Positions 32,034 to 40,754 of a stretch of 64,000 bases of DNA are shown piece after piece (the first letter of the stretch is position 1; every line of letters begins with the position of its first letter). The position numbers and the translations under genes were made by a program. The stretch covers positions 310,001 to 374,000 of the forward strand of contig JAIEMP010000004.1 in assembly GCA_019752045.1 (NCBI GenBank), written 5' to 3'. The notes beneath the pieces were generated by a model. The model was not told the DNA's origin. It was given only the letters and a program-made list of their open reading frames with translations, and ran no database searches. Source of the stretch: Chitinophagaceae bacterium (GTDB taxonomy: Bacteria > Bacteroidota > Bacteroidia > Chitinophagales > Chitinophagaceae).

Positions 32034-33959
32034 ATGATGAAAGTAATAATCGCTTTTATATGCATACTGATAACGTTTTCATTTTGCCATGCACAAAATA
32101 CAGGTAGAATCATATCAAAGGAAGCAAAGCCAAAAGTAGGGCATGAAAATTATTACACATATCAGCCACCTAAGCACTTATTAATGCCAGATTCAATTGA
32201 AGCGTTAATTATATACCTAAACAGAGGAAGGTATTATAAAAAATTTATACCCGCTATTAAACAGGATAATGAATATTTATTTTCATTTAAAACTCCAGAC
32301 TCCACTTCAGTTATCATTATTGGCATGGTAGAAGCAAAAAAAAATATGGCTGAGTACACTGGCTTACTTGCTGCAAAGAAAAGAATTTTCGATAACAATA
32401 ATAATATAGGGTATATAGTTTATCAATATGATAAAAACGACAATCGATTTGCTTTCGAAAAAATACAATTGGGTGAGCTGCTTCAAAATTATGCTAGTAG
32501 TAAATTGGATATTAAAGTGCAGAATGACACTATAATTAAGATGTATGAAGATGTATATAAACTATACCCTGAATTTACGAATGAAGATAGTTATTTAGAT
32601 TACCTCACAGTATTATACAATACGAAAGGAGATATTGTTAAAAATAAACTATTGCTTTATAGTAAGAAAATGGAAGTGATTCAGAATGTTGAGGCAAAAT
32701 GGCTGACTGCCTTAACAATTTATGAGTTGTTGAAAATGGAGAATGAACAATATGAGATGGAAAATAGAGTTTTAGCTAAATTTCCTAATGGTGAATTAGC
32801 TAACCAAAAATTTTGGAGCAAATTTTATTCTTTTGATAACTATGAAGATAGTACTGAAGAAAAAATATTAGAGGGAATGGACTTGTATATTAAGCGATTT
32901 AATGATAGCTCTAGTGACTTAAAAGATAAGTTTTATGGTAAAATAGTTTCGTTACTGCTTAAAAAAGGCGAATTAGATAAACTGCAAAAGTATGAGTTGC
33001 TGTTTAATAACAAGTTTATACTTTCAAATATTTATAACAAAGCCGCATCACAATTATCTGGCGGAGAGACAGATATTTCGGGCAGTCATTTAGAAATTGC
33101 AAAAATGCTTTCAAAGAAGGCATTAGATTATACCGAAGAGTATATCAAAAATTTATTGCCACAGTATGAGTACAAAGATGAGCTAATGGCAGAGCGATAT
33201 AATTATATGAGTACATATGCGCTTATTTTATATAAGTTTGAGAAGTACGATTCTGCCTTTTATTATCAAGATATTATTTATCGACAAGGAAATGTATTAA
33301 ATGCCCGGAGTTTAGAGAGGTATGCAGTTTATGCCGAAAAGATAAAAGGGGTAAATTATGTTAAACAATTAATTGAGCAACAAATACAAAATGGAATTAG
33401 CTCTCCTGAAATGTTAAAAAAATTGCAGTCAATTTACAAACTATTAAACATATCTGAAGTTGAATTTAAAAAAATTGTAGTGAAAGCAAATCTACTTTCA
33501 AAGCAAAAAAGGACAGAAGTAATTAAAGGAAAGTTTGGTACAGTTAAAGCGAAGGATTTTACATTGAAGAATCTTTCAGGTCATGAAATATCACTGTCAT
33601 CTTTTATTAATAAAATAGTAGTAATAGATTTTTGGGCAACATGGTGTGTCCCTTGTCGGGCGTCATTTCCAGCTATGCAACAAATAGTAGATAAATATAA
33701 AAACGACAATGAGGTAGTCTTTCTTTTCATCGATGTTTGGGAGAATAAAACGTTAAAAAAAATGCAGGAGGCAGCTTTGAAAATTATGAAAGAGAATAAT
33801 TATAGCTTTAATGTATTGCTTGACTTTAATAATAAAATTGTAAAAGATTATATGGTTGAAGGGATTCCTATGAAATTTGTTATTGATAAAAAAGGTAAAA
33901 TAGTATTTATGGGTGATACTGTTAATATAGCAGCAGAAATTGAAAATGCCAAGAATTAA
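32034..33959 (+). CDS. Secreted TlpA-like thioredoxin protein 5 (large form)
   Basis: A 641-residue protein with signal peptide MMKVIIAFICILITFSFCHAQ. The long middle (about 40-480) is helical and TPR-like (YNTKGDIVKNKLLLYSKKM, AKMLSKKALDYTEEYIK, YNYMSTYALILYKFEKYDSA). The C-terminal thioredoxin domain has VIDFWATWCVPCRASFP (Cys538, Cys541) and VEGIPMKFVIDKKG. Longer than partners 1-4 (379-435 residues). It lies between peptide 5 and the exporter gene and is A+T-rich. Predicted periplasmic thiol-disulfide protein for peptide 5. Confidence 0.82.
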   Translation: MMKVIIAFICILITFSFCHAQNTGRIISKEAKPKVGHENYYTYQPPKHLLMPDSIEALIIYLNRGRYYKKFIPAIKQDNEYLFSFKTPDSTSVIIIGMVEAKKNMAEYTGLLAAKKRIFDNNNNIGYIVYQYDKNDNRFAFEKIQLGELLQNYASSKLDIKVQNDTIIKMYEDVYKLYPEFTNEDSYLDYLTVLYNTKGDIVKNKLLLYSKKMEVIQNVEAKWLTALTIYELLKMENEQYEMENRVLAKFPNGELANQKFWSKFYSFDNYEDSTEEKILEGMDLYIKRFNDSSSDLKDKFYGKIVSLLLKKGELDKLQKYELLFNNKFILSNIYNKAASQLSGGETDISGSHLEIAKMLSKKALDYTEEYIKNLLPQYEYKDELMAERYNYMSTYALILYKFEKYDSAFYYQDIIYRQGNVLNARSLERYAVYAEKIKGVNYVKQLIEQQIQNGISSPEMLKKLQSIYKLLNISEVEFKKIVVKANLLSKQKRTEVIKGKFGTVKAKDFTLKNLSGHEISLSSFINKIVVIDFWATWCVPCRASFPAMQQIVDKYKNDNEVVFLFIDVWENKTLKKMQEAALKIMKENNYSFNVLLDFNNKIVKDYMVEGIPMKFVIDKKGKIVFMGDTVNIAAEIENAKN

Positions 33960-34025
33960 AGACTGCTTTTAAATCTGTTTAAGCATGGGCATTCTCATCT
34001 GAAGAAAAGAATAATAATTAAAACA

Positions 34026-36518
34026 TTGAAAAAATCATTTCTGGCATATAGGCAGTATGATTCCATGGATTGTGGCCCCACCTGCCTCGCCATGATCTGT
34101 AAATACTATCAGAAAAATATTCCTATTCAACTACTACGGGATAAAACACAAATAGGTAAGGAGGGCGTAAATTTATTAGGGATTAGTGAGGCTGCTGAGA
34201 GTATTGGATTTCGTACAAAATCTGTAAGGCTTACTTATAAAGAACTATTTGCTGATGCATTGTTGCCTGCTATTCTTCATTGCGATCAGCATCATTTTGT
34301 TGTTGCTGTTCCTCAAAAATCAAAAGGCAAAAAATTTACAGTGGCAGATCCTGCAAAAGGAATTATTACTTATACCAGAGAAGAATTTCTGCAACATTGG
34401 GTTAGCAATAAAACAAACGGACAGGAAGAGGGTATTGCTTTATTGCTGGAACCAACACCTGCATTTTATAAGTATGAAGATGATTCTCCCCTCTCTATTG
34501 GAGAGGCCCGCCCGGATGACTTGGTCGGACGGGGGTCGGGGGTGAGGCCGCTCGGCTTCACTTCAATCTTCAGTTATATTACTCCTTATAAAAAGTTAGT
34601 TTTTCAATTATTTCTTGGGTTGGGTGTTGCAAGTATTTTGCAACTCATTCTTCCTTTTTTAACACAGAGTGTGGTAGATGTGGGCGTAAACACCGCTAAC
34701 ATTCATTTCGTTTACATTGTTATTCTTGCACAATTAGCTTTGTTTGCCGGTAGAATGGTAGTGGAATTTGTGAGGAGCTGGATATTACTCCACATCAGTA
34801 CAAGGATTAATGTGTCTATCCTTACCGATTTTCTCATCAAGCTTATGAAGCTGCCCGTTTCTTTTTTCGACAGTAAGAAAACAGGCGATGTATTGCAGCG
34901 TATGAACGATCACCAACGGATTGAATCATTCCTCACAGGCTCTTCGCTCAATGTATTATTCTCCCTTGTTAATTTATTGATCTTCTCTGTTGTACTGGCG
35001 GTTTTTAATGTGTACATATTTGCAGTATTTGGCATTGCCAGTGTATTGTATGCCGGCTGGGTAATGCTCTTTCTTAAAAAGAGAAAAGAATTAGATTACA
35101 AACGTTTTGAAATAGCATCACAGGAACAAAGCGCTACCATTCAATTAATACAGGGCATGCAGGAAATTAAACTGAATGGTGCAGAACAGCCAATGCGTTG
35201 GAACTGGGAGCGGTTGCAGGCAAAGCTGTTTAAGTTCAGCATGAAAGGACTTGCATTAAACCAATGGCAACAAAGCGGAGCTTTTTTTATTAATGAAGGG
35301 AAAAATATCATCATCACTTTTTTATCTGCCAAAGCAGTCATTGATGGGCAAATGACACTAGGCAGCATGTTGGCAGTGCAATACATTATTGGTCAGCTCA
35401 ACAGCCCTGTTGAACAGATGATTGGTTTTGTACAAAGCTGGCAAAATGCAAAAATCAGTATGGACAGGCTCAACGAAATCCATACAATTGAAGATGAAGA
35501 GCCTGCACATAAACAATTGTTGAAGGAATTGCCGTTTGCCTTTAGAAGACAGATTGTGGGAGGGAGCAGCCCCTCCCAAACCCAAAGCCCCTCTAAATCT
35601 CTCCAAAGGGGAGACTTCTCATCAGCACAAGGCCAGCTTATCCAGGAACATGATAATTATTCATCCTTAAAATTTTCTGAACATCAAATTTATAATGAGT
35701 TTATAAACAGTGAGGGCTGTGAGTTGGGGTTCTCCCTCTCGGGGGGAGTTAGAGGGGCCTGCATTGGGCTTCATAATATTTCTTTCACCTATCCCGGTGC
35801 AGGAAACGAGCCGGTATTAAAAAACATCAACCTGCAAATACCAAAAGGAAAAACAACTGCCATTGTAGGGATGAGTGGAAGCGGTAAAACAACATTGCTA
35901 AAGTTGTTATTGAAATTTTATGAACCACAGAAAGGTGACATTAAACTTATTTCGTCTTCTGCTATAAATGGAAATGGCACATTACTTTCATCTATCAGTC
36001 ATAAAACATGGAGGAACTATTGCGGAGTTGTAATGCAGGAGAGTTTTATTTTTTCTGATACGATAGCAAAAAATATTGCAGTAGGGGTTGATAAAATTGA
36101 TATGGAGCGATTGCATCATTCTGTTTCAGTAGCCAATATTCTTGAATTTATTGAAAGCTTGCCACTTGGTTTTAATACAAAAATTGGTGCCGAAGGAATG
36201 GGGGTTAGTATGGGACAGAAACAGCGTATTTTAATTGCAAGAGCTGTTTACCGAAATCCAGAATTCATTTTTCTGGATGAAGCAACAAATAGTCTGGATG
36301 CTAATAATGAAAATGTTATTATCAATAATCTGGAGTCTTTTTTAAAAGGGCGAACAGTAATTGTTGTAGCGCATAGATTAAGTACAGTAAAACATGCCGA
36401 TCAGATTGTTGTATTGAACAAGGGTGTTATCAGTGAAAGAGGTACACATCAGGAATTGGTAAACCTGAAAGGTGAATATTTTACTTTGGTTAAAAATCAA
36501 CTGGAGTTAGGTGAATAA
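34026..36518 (+). CDS. C39-peptidase-containing ABC exporter (PCAT)
   Basis: An 830-residue inner-membrane protein starting at TTG 34026. The C39 domain (about 10-140) has catalytic Cys16 (SMDCGPTC), His90 (DQHHFVVAV) and Asp108 (VADPAKG) and should cut after double glycine. Membrane helices span ~180-450. The nucleotide-binding domain has Walker A (GMSGSGKTT, ~614), a VSMGQKQR signature in place of LSGGQ, Walker B (FIFLDEA) and VAHRLS. Two stretches are unusual. A 30-bp palindrome encodes ARPDDLVGRG at ~161-170. The linker to the NBD holds ~70 extra residues encoded by G+C-rich palindromes (~510-580). Neither hits a catalytic motif. Followed directly by the HlyD gene. Confidence 0.92.
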   Translation: MKKSFLAYRQYDSMDCGPTCLAMICKYYQKNIPIQLLRDKTQIGKEGVNLLGISEAAESIGFRTKSVRLTYKELFADALLPAILHCDQHHFVVAVPQKSKGKKFTVADPAKGIITYTREEFLQHWVSNKTNGQEEGIALLLEPTPAFYKYEDDSPLSIGEARPDDLVGRGSGVRPLGFTSIFSYITPYKKLVFQLFLGLGVASILQLILPFLTQSVVDVGVNTANIHFVYIVILAQLALFAGRMVVEFVRSWILLHISTRINVSILTDFLIKLMKLPVSFFDSKKTGDVLQRMNDHQRIESFLTGSSLNVLFSLVNLLIFSVVLAVFNVYIFAVFGIASVLYAGWVMLFLKKRKELDYKRFEIASQEQSATIQLIQGMQEIKLNGAEQPMRWNWERLQAKLFKFSMKGLALNQWQQSGAFFINEGKNIIITFLSAKAVIDGQMTLGSMLAVQYIIGQLNSPVEQMIGFVQSWQNAKISMDRLNEIHTIEDEEPAHKQLLKELPFAFRRQIVGGSSPSQTQSPSKSLQRGDFSSAQGQLIQEHDNYSSLKFSEHQIYNEFINSEGCELGFSLSGGVRGACIGLHNISFTYPGAGNEPVLKNINLQIPKGKTTAIVGMSGSGKTTLLKLLLKFYEPQKGDIKLISSSAINGNGTLLSSISHKTWRNYCGVVMQESFIFSDTIAKNIAVGVDKIDMERLHHSVSVANILEFIESLPLGFNTKIGAEGMGVSMGQKQRILIARAVYRNPEFIFLDEATNSLDANNENVIINNLESFLKGRTVIVVAHRLSTVKHADQIVVLNKGVISERGTHQELVNLKGEYFTLVKNQLELGE
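34506..34535. repeat. Palindrome inside the exporter gene (ARPDDLVGRG)
   Basis: GCCCGCCCGGATGAC then TTGGTCGGACGGGGG. It matches 43197-43225 in the second propeller gene almost base for base, in the same reading frame. Another small inverted repeat, CCTCTC...GAGAGG, precedes it. Confidence 0.8.
35557..35759. repeat. Cluster of G+C-rich palindromes in the exporter linker
   Basis: Three units: GGGAGGG...CCCCTCCC (35557-35578), CCCCTCTAAATCTCTCCAAA plus GGGG (35588-35612), and TCTCCCTCTCGGGGGGAG plus flanks (35726-35759). All are translated in frame between the membrane domain and the NBD. Confidence 0.7.
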
Positions 36519-37826
36519 ATGAATAAGCTCATGCCAGCAGCAAATACCATACGACAGGAATTAATCAGCCCGGAAGTACAGGAGATTATAAGCTATCGCC
36601 CTCATTGGTTGATCCGTAGAGGCAATATGATCTTCTTTGTAGTAATGCTGGGCGTATTGGCGGGAACATGGTTTATTCAATATCCGGATATTGTAAATGG
36701 ATCAGTTAGGATTGTTGCAGTTGATGGCCCTAAAACAGTAACTACCAAAACAGAAGGCAATTTGGTGAAATTATTAGTACAGAACGAAGAACAAGTAATG
36801 CAGGGGCAAGCTTTAGCATTCATTCAAAGCACTGGAAAACATGAGGAAGTATTTCAACTGCAAAACTGGATTTCAAAAATAGAACAGCCAATTATCAATG
36901 ATAGTTTGGAGATTTTATTAAATGAGTCGTTTACTTTTTATAATAACCTTGGTGAATTACAAACAGATTATGAAACCTTTAGAGTTCAGTTGAGGGAAAC
37001 GATGGAGCTGCTACAAAGCGGTTACTACCAGCAAAAAAAGAAAGCACTTTACACTGATCTTTCGTACCTCAAACAGCTACAAAGAAACCTGTCTAAACAA
37101 AATCAGCTATTGCAGGAAGAATATCAGGTACAAACAACTGATTTCAATGTAAAGGATCAACTGACAAAGGAAAAAGTAATTGCCCCGCTTGAACTCAATC
37201 AGGAAAAAGGGAAACTGTTATTAAAAGAACAGGGTTTAGAACAAATGACAGCTCAACTGATTAATAGTAACGTTGCTTCACATAATAAACAGAAAGAGTT
37301 GCTGGATTTGCAGAAATATGTAAGTGATCAACGCATTAAATTTCAGGCAGCATTGCTTAATTTAAAAAGTAAAACAGAAGACTGGATCAAACGGTTTGTG
37401 CTCATTGCTCCACAGGATGGGAAATTATTTTATACTTCATTTATTCAGGAAAACCAGTTCCTGTCTGCTAATACAGAATTATTTTATGTACAACCCCTTT
37501 CAACAAGTTATTATGGTTCATTAACAGCCGGGCAAAATGGTATTGGAAAGATTGCAGCTAATCAGGATGTATTAATCAGGTTACAGGGCTATCCGAGTGA
37601 ACAGTTCGGATATATAAAAGGAAAGGTGAGTTATATTTCTAATTTACCCAATCGTAACGACAGCTTTTTAATAAAAGTTGATTTGCCAAACGGGCTTGTT
37701 ACAAATCAGCAAAAACACTTGTTTTTCAGGAATAACCTGTTAGCTTATGGAGAGGTGATTACAGAAAACAGGCGATTGTTTGAACGCTTTACAGGTAAGT
37801 TATATGATATGATGAAACGTAAATAG
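36519..37826 (+). CDS. HlyD-family periplasmic adaptor
   Basis: A 435-residue protein. A single membrane helix lies near residues 36-52 (MIFFVVMLGVLAGTWFI). A lipoyl/barrel-sandwich half-motif follows (VTTKTEGNLVKLLVQNEEQV), then a long coiled coil (~150-300, with QLRETMELLQ, LKQLQRNLSKQNQLLQEEY) and the returning half (FVLIAPQDGKLFYTSFIQENQ). Such adaptors join an ABC exporter to an outer-membrane duct; no TolC-like gene is present here, so a shared one is likely. It starts on the base after the exporter stop, so the two are cotranscribed. Confidence 0.9.
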   Translation: MNKLMPAANTIRQELISPEVQEIISYRPHWLIRRGNMIFFVVMLGVLAGTWFIQYPDIVNGSVRIVAVDGPKTVTTKTEGNLVKLLVQNEEQVMQGQALAFIQSTGKHEEVFQLQNWISKIEQPIINDSLEILLNESFTFYNNLGELQTDYETFRVQLRETMELLQSGYYQQKKKALYTDLSYLKQLQRNLSKQNQLLQEEYQVQTTDFNVKDQLTKEKVIAPLELNQEKGKLLLKEQGLEQMTAQLINSNVASHNKQKELLDLQKYVSDQRIKFQAALLNLKSKTEDWIKRFVLIAPQDGKLFYTSFIQENQFLSANTELFYVQPLSTSYYGSLTAGQNGIGKIAANQDVLIRLQGYPSEQFGYIKGKVSYISNLPNRNDSFLIKVDLPNGLVTNQQKHLFFRNNLLAYGEVITENRRLFERFTGKLYDMMKRK

Positions 37827-37840
37827 ACTTTGCGATATTG

Positions 37841-37877
37841 AAAAGAATCGGGGCGCCTTTGGCGCCCCGATTCTTTT
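37841..37877. terminator. Bidirectional terminator closing the peptide locus
   Basis: AAAAGAATCGGGGCGCC-TTT-GGCGCCCCGATTCTTTT, a 17-bp perfect stem flanked by A and T runs. It serves the HlyD gene and the opposing DUF5916 gene. Confidence 0.9.
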
Positions 37878-37886
37878 AGGGCTAAA

Positions 37887-40400
37887 CTATTTCTTCTTCC
37901 CCCATTTCTTTATATCTAAGTAATCAAGAAAATAAATCACTTTCAGTGAAATATTGTTGTTCTGATCGGCATCTAAGGTGTTGCCAAAGTTTTTAAGGTA
38001 GTCCCGTTCCAGTGTATTGGTAAAATTGAAAATAGAATTCTTCCAAACTACATTTACAAAACTGCCCGGTGCAAATTGCCAGGTATACACCATATCAATG
38101 TTAAAAAAGTTTACATTCTGGTTTACATTCTTGTTAAACGTGGGGTGGGCAGTGAGCAATCCGTTTTTCTGTACTGTAAAAAACTCTTTGTTATCAACCG
38201 TACTCAGGTAGTGCCGCATACGGAAGGTGATCCACATCATATTACTGAAACTGTATTTGGCCGATAAAATGTTTTCAACCGTGTTTCGTTTGCGGCGGGC
38301 AAACACAATATCTGCTCCGTCAATCATGGTAAACCCAATGTTGTTAAAGCGGGGCATAATGTTTAATCGCTGCGATATTGAAAATTTCTGATTAAAACGC
38401 ATGGTTTGCCCTGTGCTGATATCAACTGCCTGAGAAGAATAGAATTGAAGAATGCGTCGTGTAAATACTTCTGCAAAAAACGAATACTTTTTTGCTTCAT
38501 TACTGTTTACCCATCCGCCAACTGCAAGGCTTGCGTTTTTGCGGAAGAAATATCCTTCCTTGCGTGGTTCATAAAAATCGTTGCTGTATGTGCTGAAACC
38601 AATATAGGAGCCAAACCACCAGAGTTTTTTACTCTGGGCGTTTACATTAAAATTAAACTCGCCAAACTGATAGGTTTCTTTCAGATCGGCAATAGGTGTA
38701 TACAGTTTACTTACAGTTGAATTAAAATTGAAGCGAATTTGATTGTACCAGTTTTTTGGAACGTTTTTATTATAACTCATAAACATGCCGTGTGTAAGCA
38801 GGTTGTTGTTGGTAAAATAGCCCATATCGTTATGGCGGTATTTTGTATCCATCAGTTCCTGAAATACATTAAAGTTGAAACGGCCGCTTGTTTTTCCAAA
38901 GTAGAAATTATGATTGTATCCGTTTACATTCTTTCCATCGGCAGTAATGCCCAATAACTGACTTACAGATACTTTACCGCCGAGGTTCCAGGTATTCTTT
39001 TTATCGTTCAAATCAAAAAGAGCGGCTGTTACATTGGCGTCATAATCTTTCCCGCTCCTGATAACACTGGTATTGATGAGTGAAATGCTGGAGTTGTTTT
39101 TCAATGCCTGATCCAGTACAAATACATTGTAATTGGTAAGCGGATCGTTCAGTACTTTACGTTGCTCTTTTGAACCTGTGTTTTCAATTACTGCATATTG
39201 AGTTTGTGTTATGGCGTTTAAAAAACCAATACCCAGTTTGCCTTGTGTACGACCGGAAATTTTTGTTGCGTTGATGAGTTTTGATTGAGAAGGATTGCTG
39301 ATGAGCTTTTCGTTTGTCTGGTTTACAGCATTTCTTGCATTGTTATAATGAAATGGAACACCACCAATACGTCTTGAATAAAAGAGTCCGCCTTTGCTGA
39401 ACAGCTCTGTACCTTCTGTAAAAAAGGGACGGTTCTCATTAAACTGTACTTCAAACGGTGATAAGTTCAGTACCTGGTTATCACTCTGCACCTGACCAAA
39501 ATCGGGAATCAATGTTGCATCTAATGTAAAAGCCTGGTTAAGTCCGTATTTTAAATCCATACCACCATTGATTAAGGTGCTGGTATTTTTTACACCGGGT
39601 TGGTTGGCAGGAAAATGATTTGCGTAAACAGAAAAATAAGGTGACAGTTGCAAACGAACCGGCGGTTTTATATTACTGATGCCTTTCCAGTATCCTTCCT
39701 GTGTTAAAAAACCATTTATGTTGGGATCAATGGGGTTCCATGTACTTTGTTTGCCTGTTTTCTGCCGACGACGTGTAATGTTAATGCCCCAATCCTGCAC
39801 GGCCTGTTTACCAAAACGAATGGCACCGTATGGAATAAATAGTTCAAAACTCCAGCCATCATTATGAATCACGGCTCCGCTTTTCCAAACCGCATTCCAG
39901 CTAAAGTCTTCACCATTGCCATTACTGCTCGGTGCCATTTTTGCATCCCACTGTTCATTGAGCGGAGTAATAAAATATTCAAATCCGTTTAGGTGATCCT
40001 GGTAGGTATCAATGATCACACCTATAAAATCGTTGGCGCCAAATCCATCTCTTCCTTTTAATTCTGTAGCAATGCTGTCTTTATTTCGCTCATAACAATA
40101 ACCGCCAAAATAAATGCCGTCATCACTGTAAAGTAAATACACCAGGGTTTTGGTTTCAGGAGTTTCTCTTGCGCCTACTGTTGGTCTGAACTCAATAAAA
40201 TCAGTTGCAACAGAAGCCTGTTGCCATGCACTGTCGTTCAATAATCCGTCAATTTTAATGGGAAGGTTGGTACGTTTAGCAGCTAACTGACGGGGAGGTG
40301 CTTTGCCGGCAGATGAAACAGCTGATGTGGTATCTGCTGTTTGTGCAAAGCTGAAAAAAGTTGCAGATACACAAAAGATAAATAGCGTTAGTTGTTTCAT
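37887..40400 (-). CDS. DUF5916 outer-membrane protein with CBM9-like domain
   Basis: An 837-residue protein with signal peptide MKQLTLFIFCVSATFFSFAQ. Residues ~45-240 are a carbohydrate-binding-family-9-like beta-sandwich (KIDGLLNDSAWQQAS, GIYFGGYCYERN, FEYFITPLNEQWDA, WSFELFIPYGAIRF). Residues ~260-837 are a predicted outer-membrane beta-barrel (DUF5916) with many aromatic-terminated strands. The function is unknown; the name carbohydrate-binding rests only on fold. Monocistronic, convergent with the peptide locus. Confidence 0.85.
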   Translation of the reverse strand: MKQLTLFIFCVSATFFSFAQTADTTSAVSSAGKAPPRQLAAKRTNLPIKIDGLLNDSAWQQASVATDFIEFRPTVGARETPETKTLVYLLYSDDGIYFGGYCYERNKDSIATELKGRDGFGANDFIGVIIDTYQDHLNGFEYFITPLNEQWDAKMAPSSNGNGEDFSWNAVWKSGAVIHNDGWSFELFIPYGAIRFGKQAVQDWGINITRRRQKTGKQSTWNPIDPNINGFLTQEGYWKGISNIKPPVRLQLSPYFSVYANHFPANQPGVKNTSTLINGGMDLKYGLNQAFTLDATLIPDFGQVQSDNQVLNLSPFEVQFNENRPFFTEGTELFSKGGLFYSRRIGGVPFHYNNARNAVNQTNEKLISNPSQSKLINATKISGRTQGKLGIGFLNAITQTQYAVIENTGSKEQRKVLNDPLTNYNVFVLDQALKNNSSISLINTSVIRSGKDYDANVTAALFDLNDKKNTWNLGGKVSVSQLLGITADGKNVNGYNHNFYFGKTSGRFNFNVFQELMDTKYRHNDMGYFTNNNLLTHGMFMSYNKNVPKNWYNQIRFNFNSTVSKLYTPIADLKETYQFGEFNFNVNAQSKKLWWFGSYIGFSTYSNDFYEPRKEGYFFRKNASLAVGGWVNSNEAKKYSFFAEVFTRRILQFYSSQAVDISTGQTMRFNQKFSISQRLNIMPRFNNIGFTMIDGADIVFARRKRNTVENILSAKYSFSNMMWITFRMRHYLSTVDNKEFFTVQKNGLLTAHPTFNKNVNQNVNFFNIDMVYTWQFAPGSFVNVVWKNSIFNFTNTLERDYLKNFGNTLDADQNNNISLKVIYFLDYLDIKKWGKKK

Positions 40401-40754
40401 TGGTGATGAAAAGGTTTTACTTAAAGTAACCGTGAAATTAAAAATGTTGCATCCCTCTATTCAAAAAGTTTGACTGACGGATAACCGTTTATCTGCTTTT
40501 TACGAAACACATAGGCAGGATGTTACAATGCTATGATGGGAGGTGAAAAATAGGGATAGGGAAAAATAATGTTTTGTTTTCAGCATCGTCAAATTACATG
40601 CCGTGTAAAGAATATATCTGGTAATCTTTTTTAAAAATATGCAGGTGGTTTTATGCAATTGCCGGGCAGCTTTCTTCCGCTCATCAAATTGCGGCGTTTA
40701 ATATGATTGCTGAAGCTCAATCCTTCGTACATTCAAAATTCTAAACCAATCAGT
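40401..40754. other. 354-base intergenic region between divergent genes
   Basis: Upstream region of both the DUF5916 gene and the second propeller gene. It contains no open frame worth reporting and no strong hairpin. A frame open from TTG 40707 leads into the propeller gene, but ATG 40755 gives the proper signal peptide. Confidence 0.6.

Noticed and set aside
22146-37826. Lanthipeptide or other RiPP-modification cluster
   Set aside because: No LanB/LanC, LanM, radical SAM, YcaO or grasp enzyme is encoded among these genes; the only processing enzymes are the protease domain and thiol-disulfide proteins.
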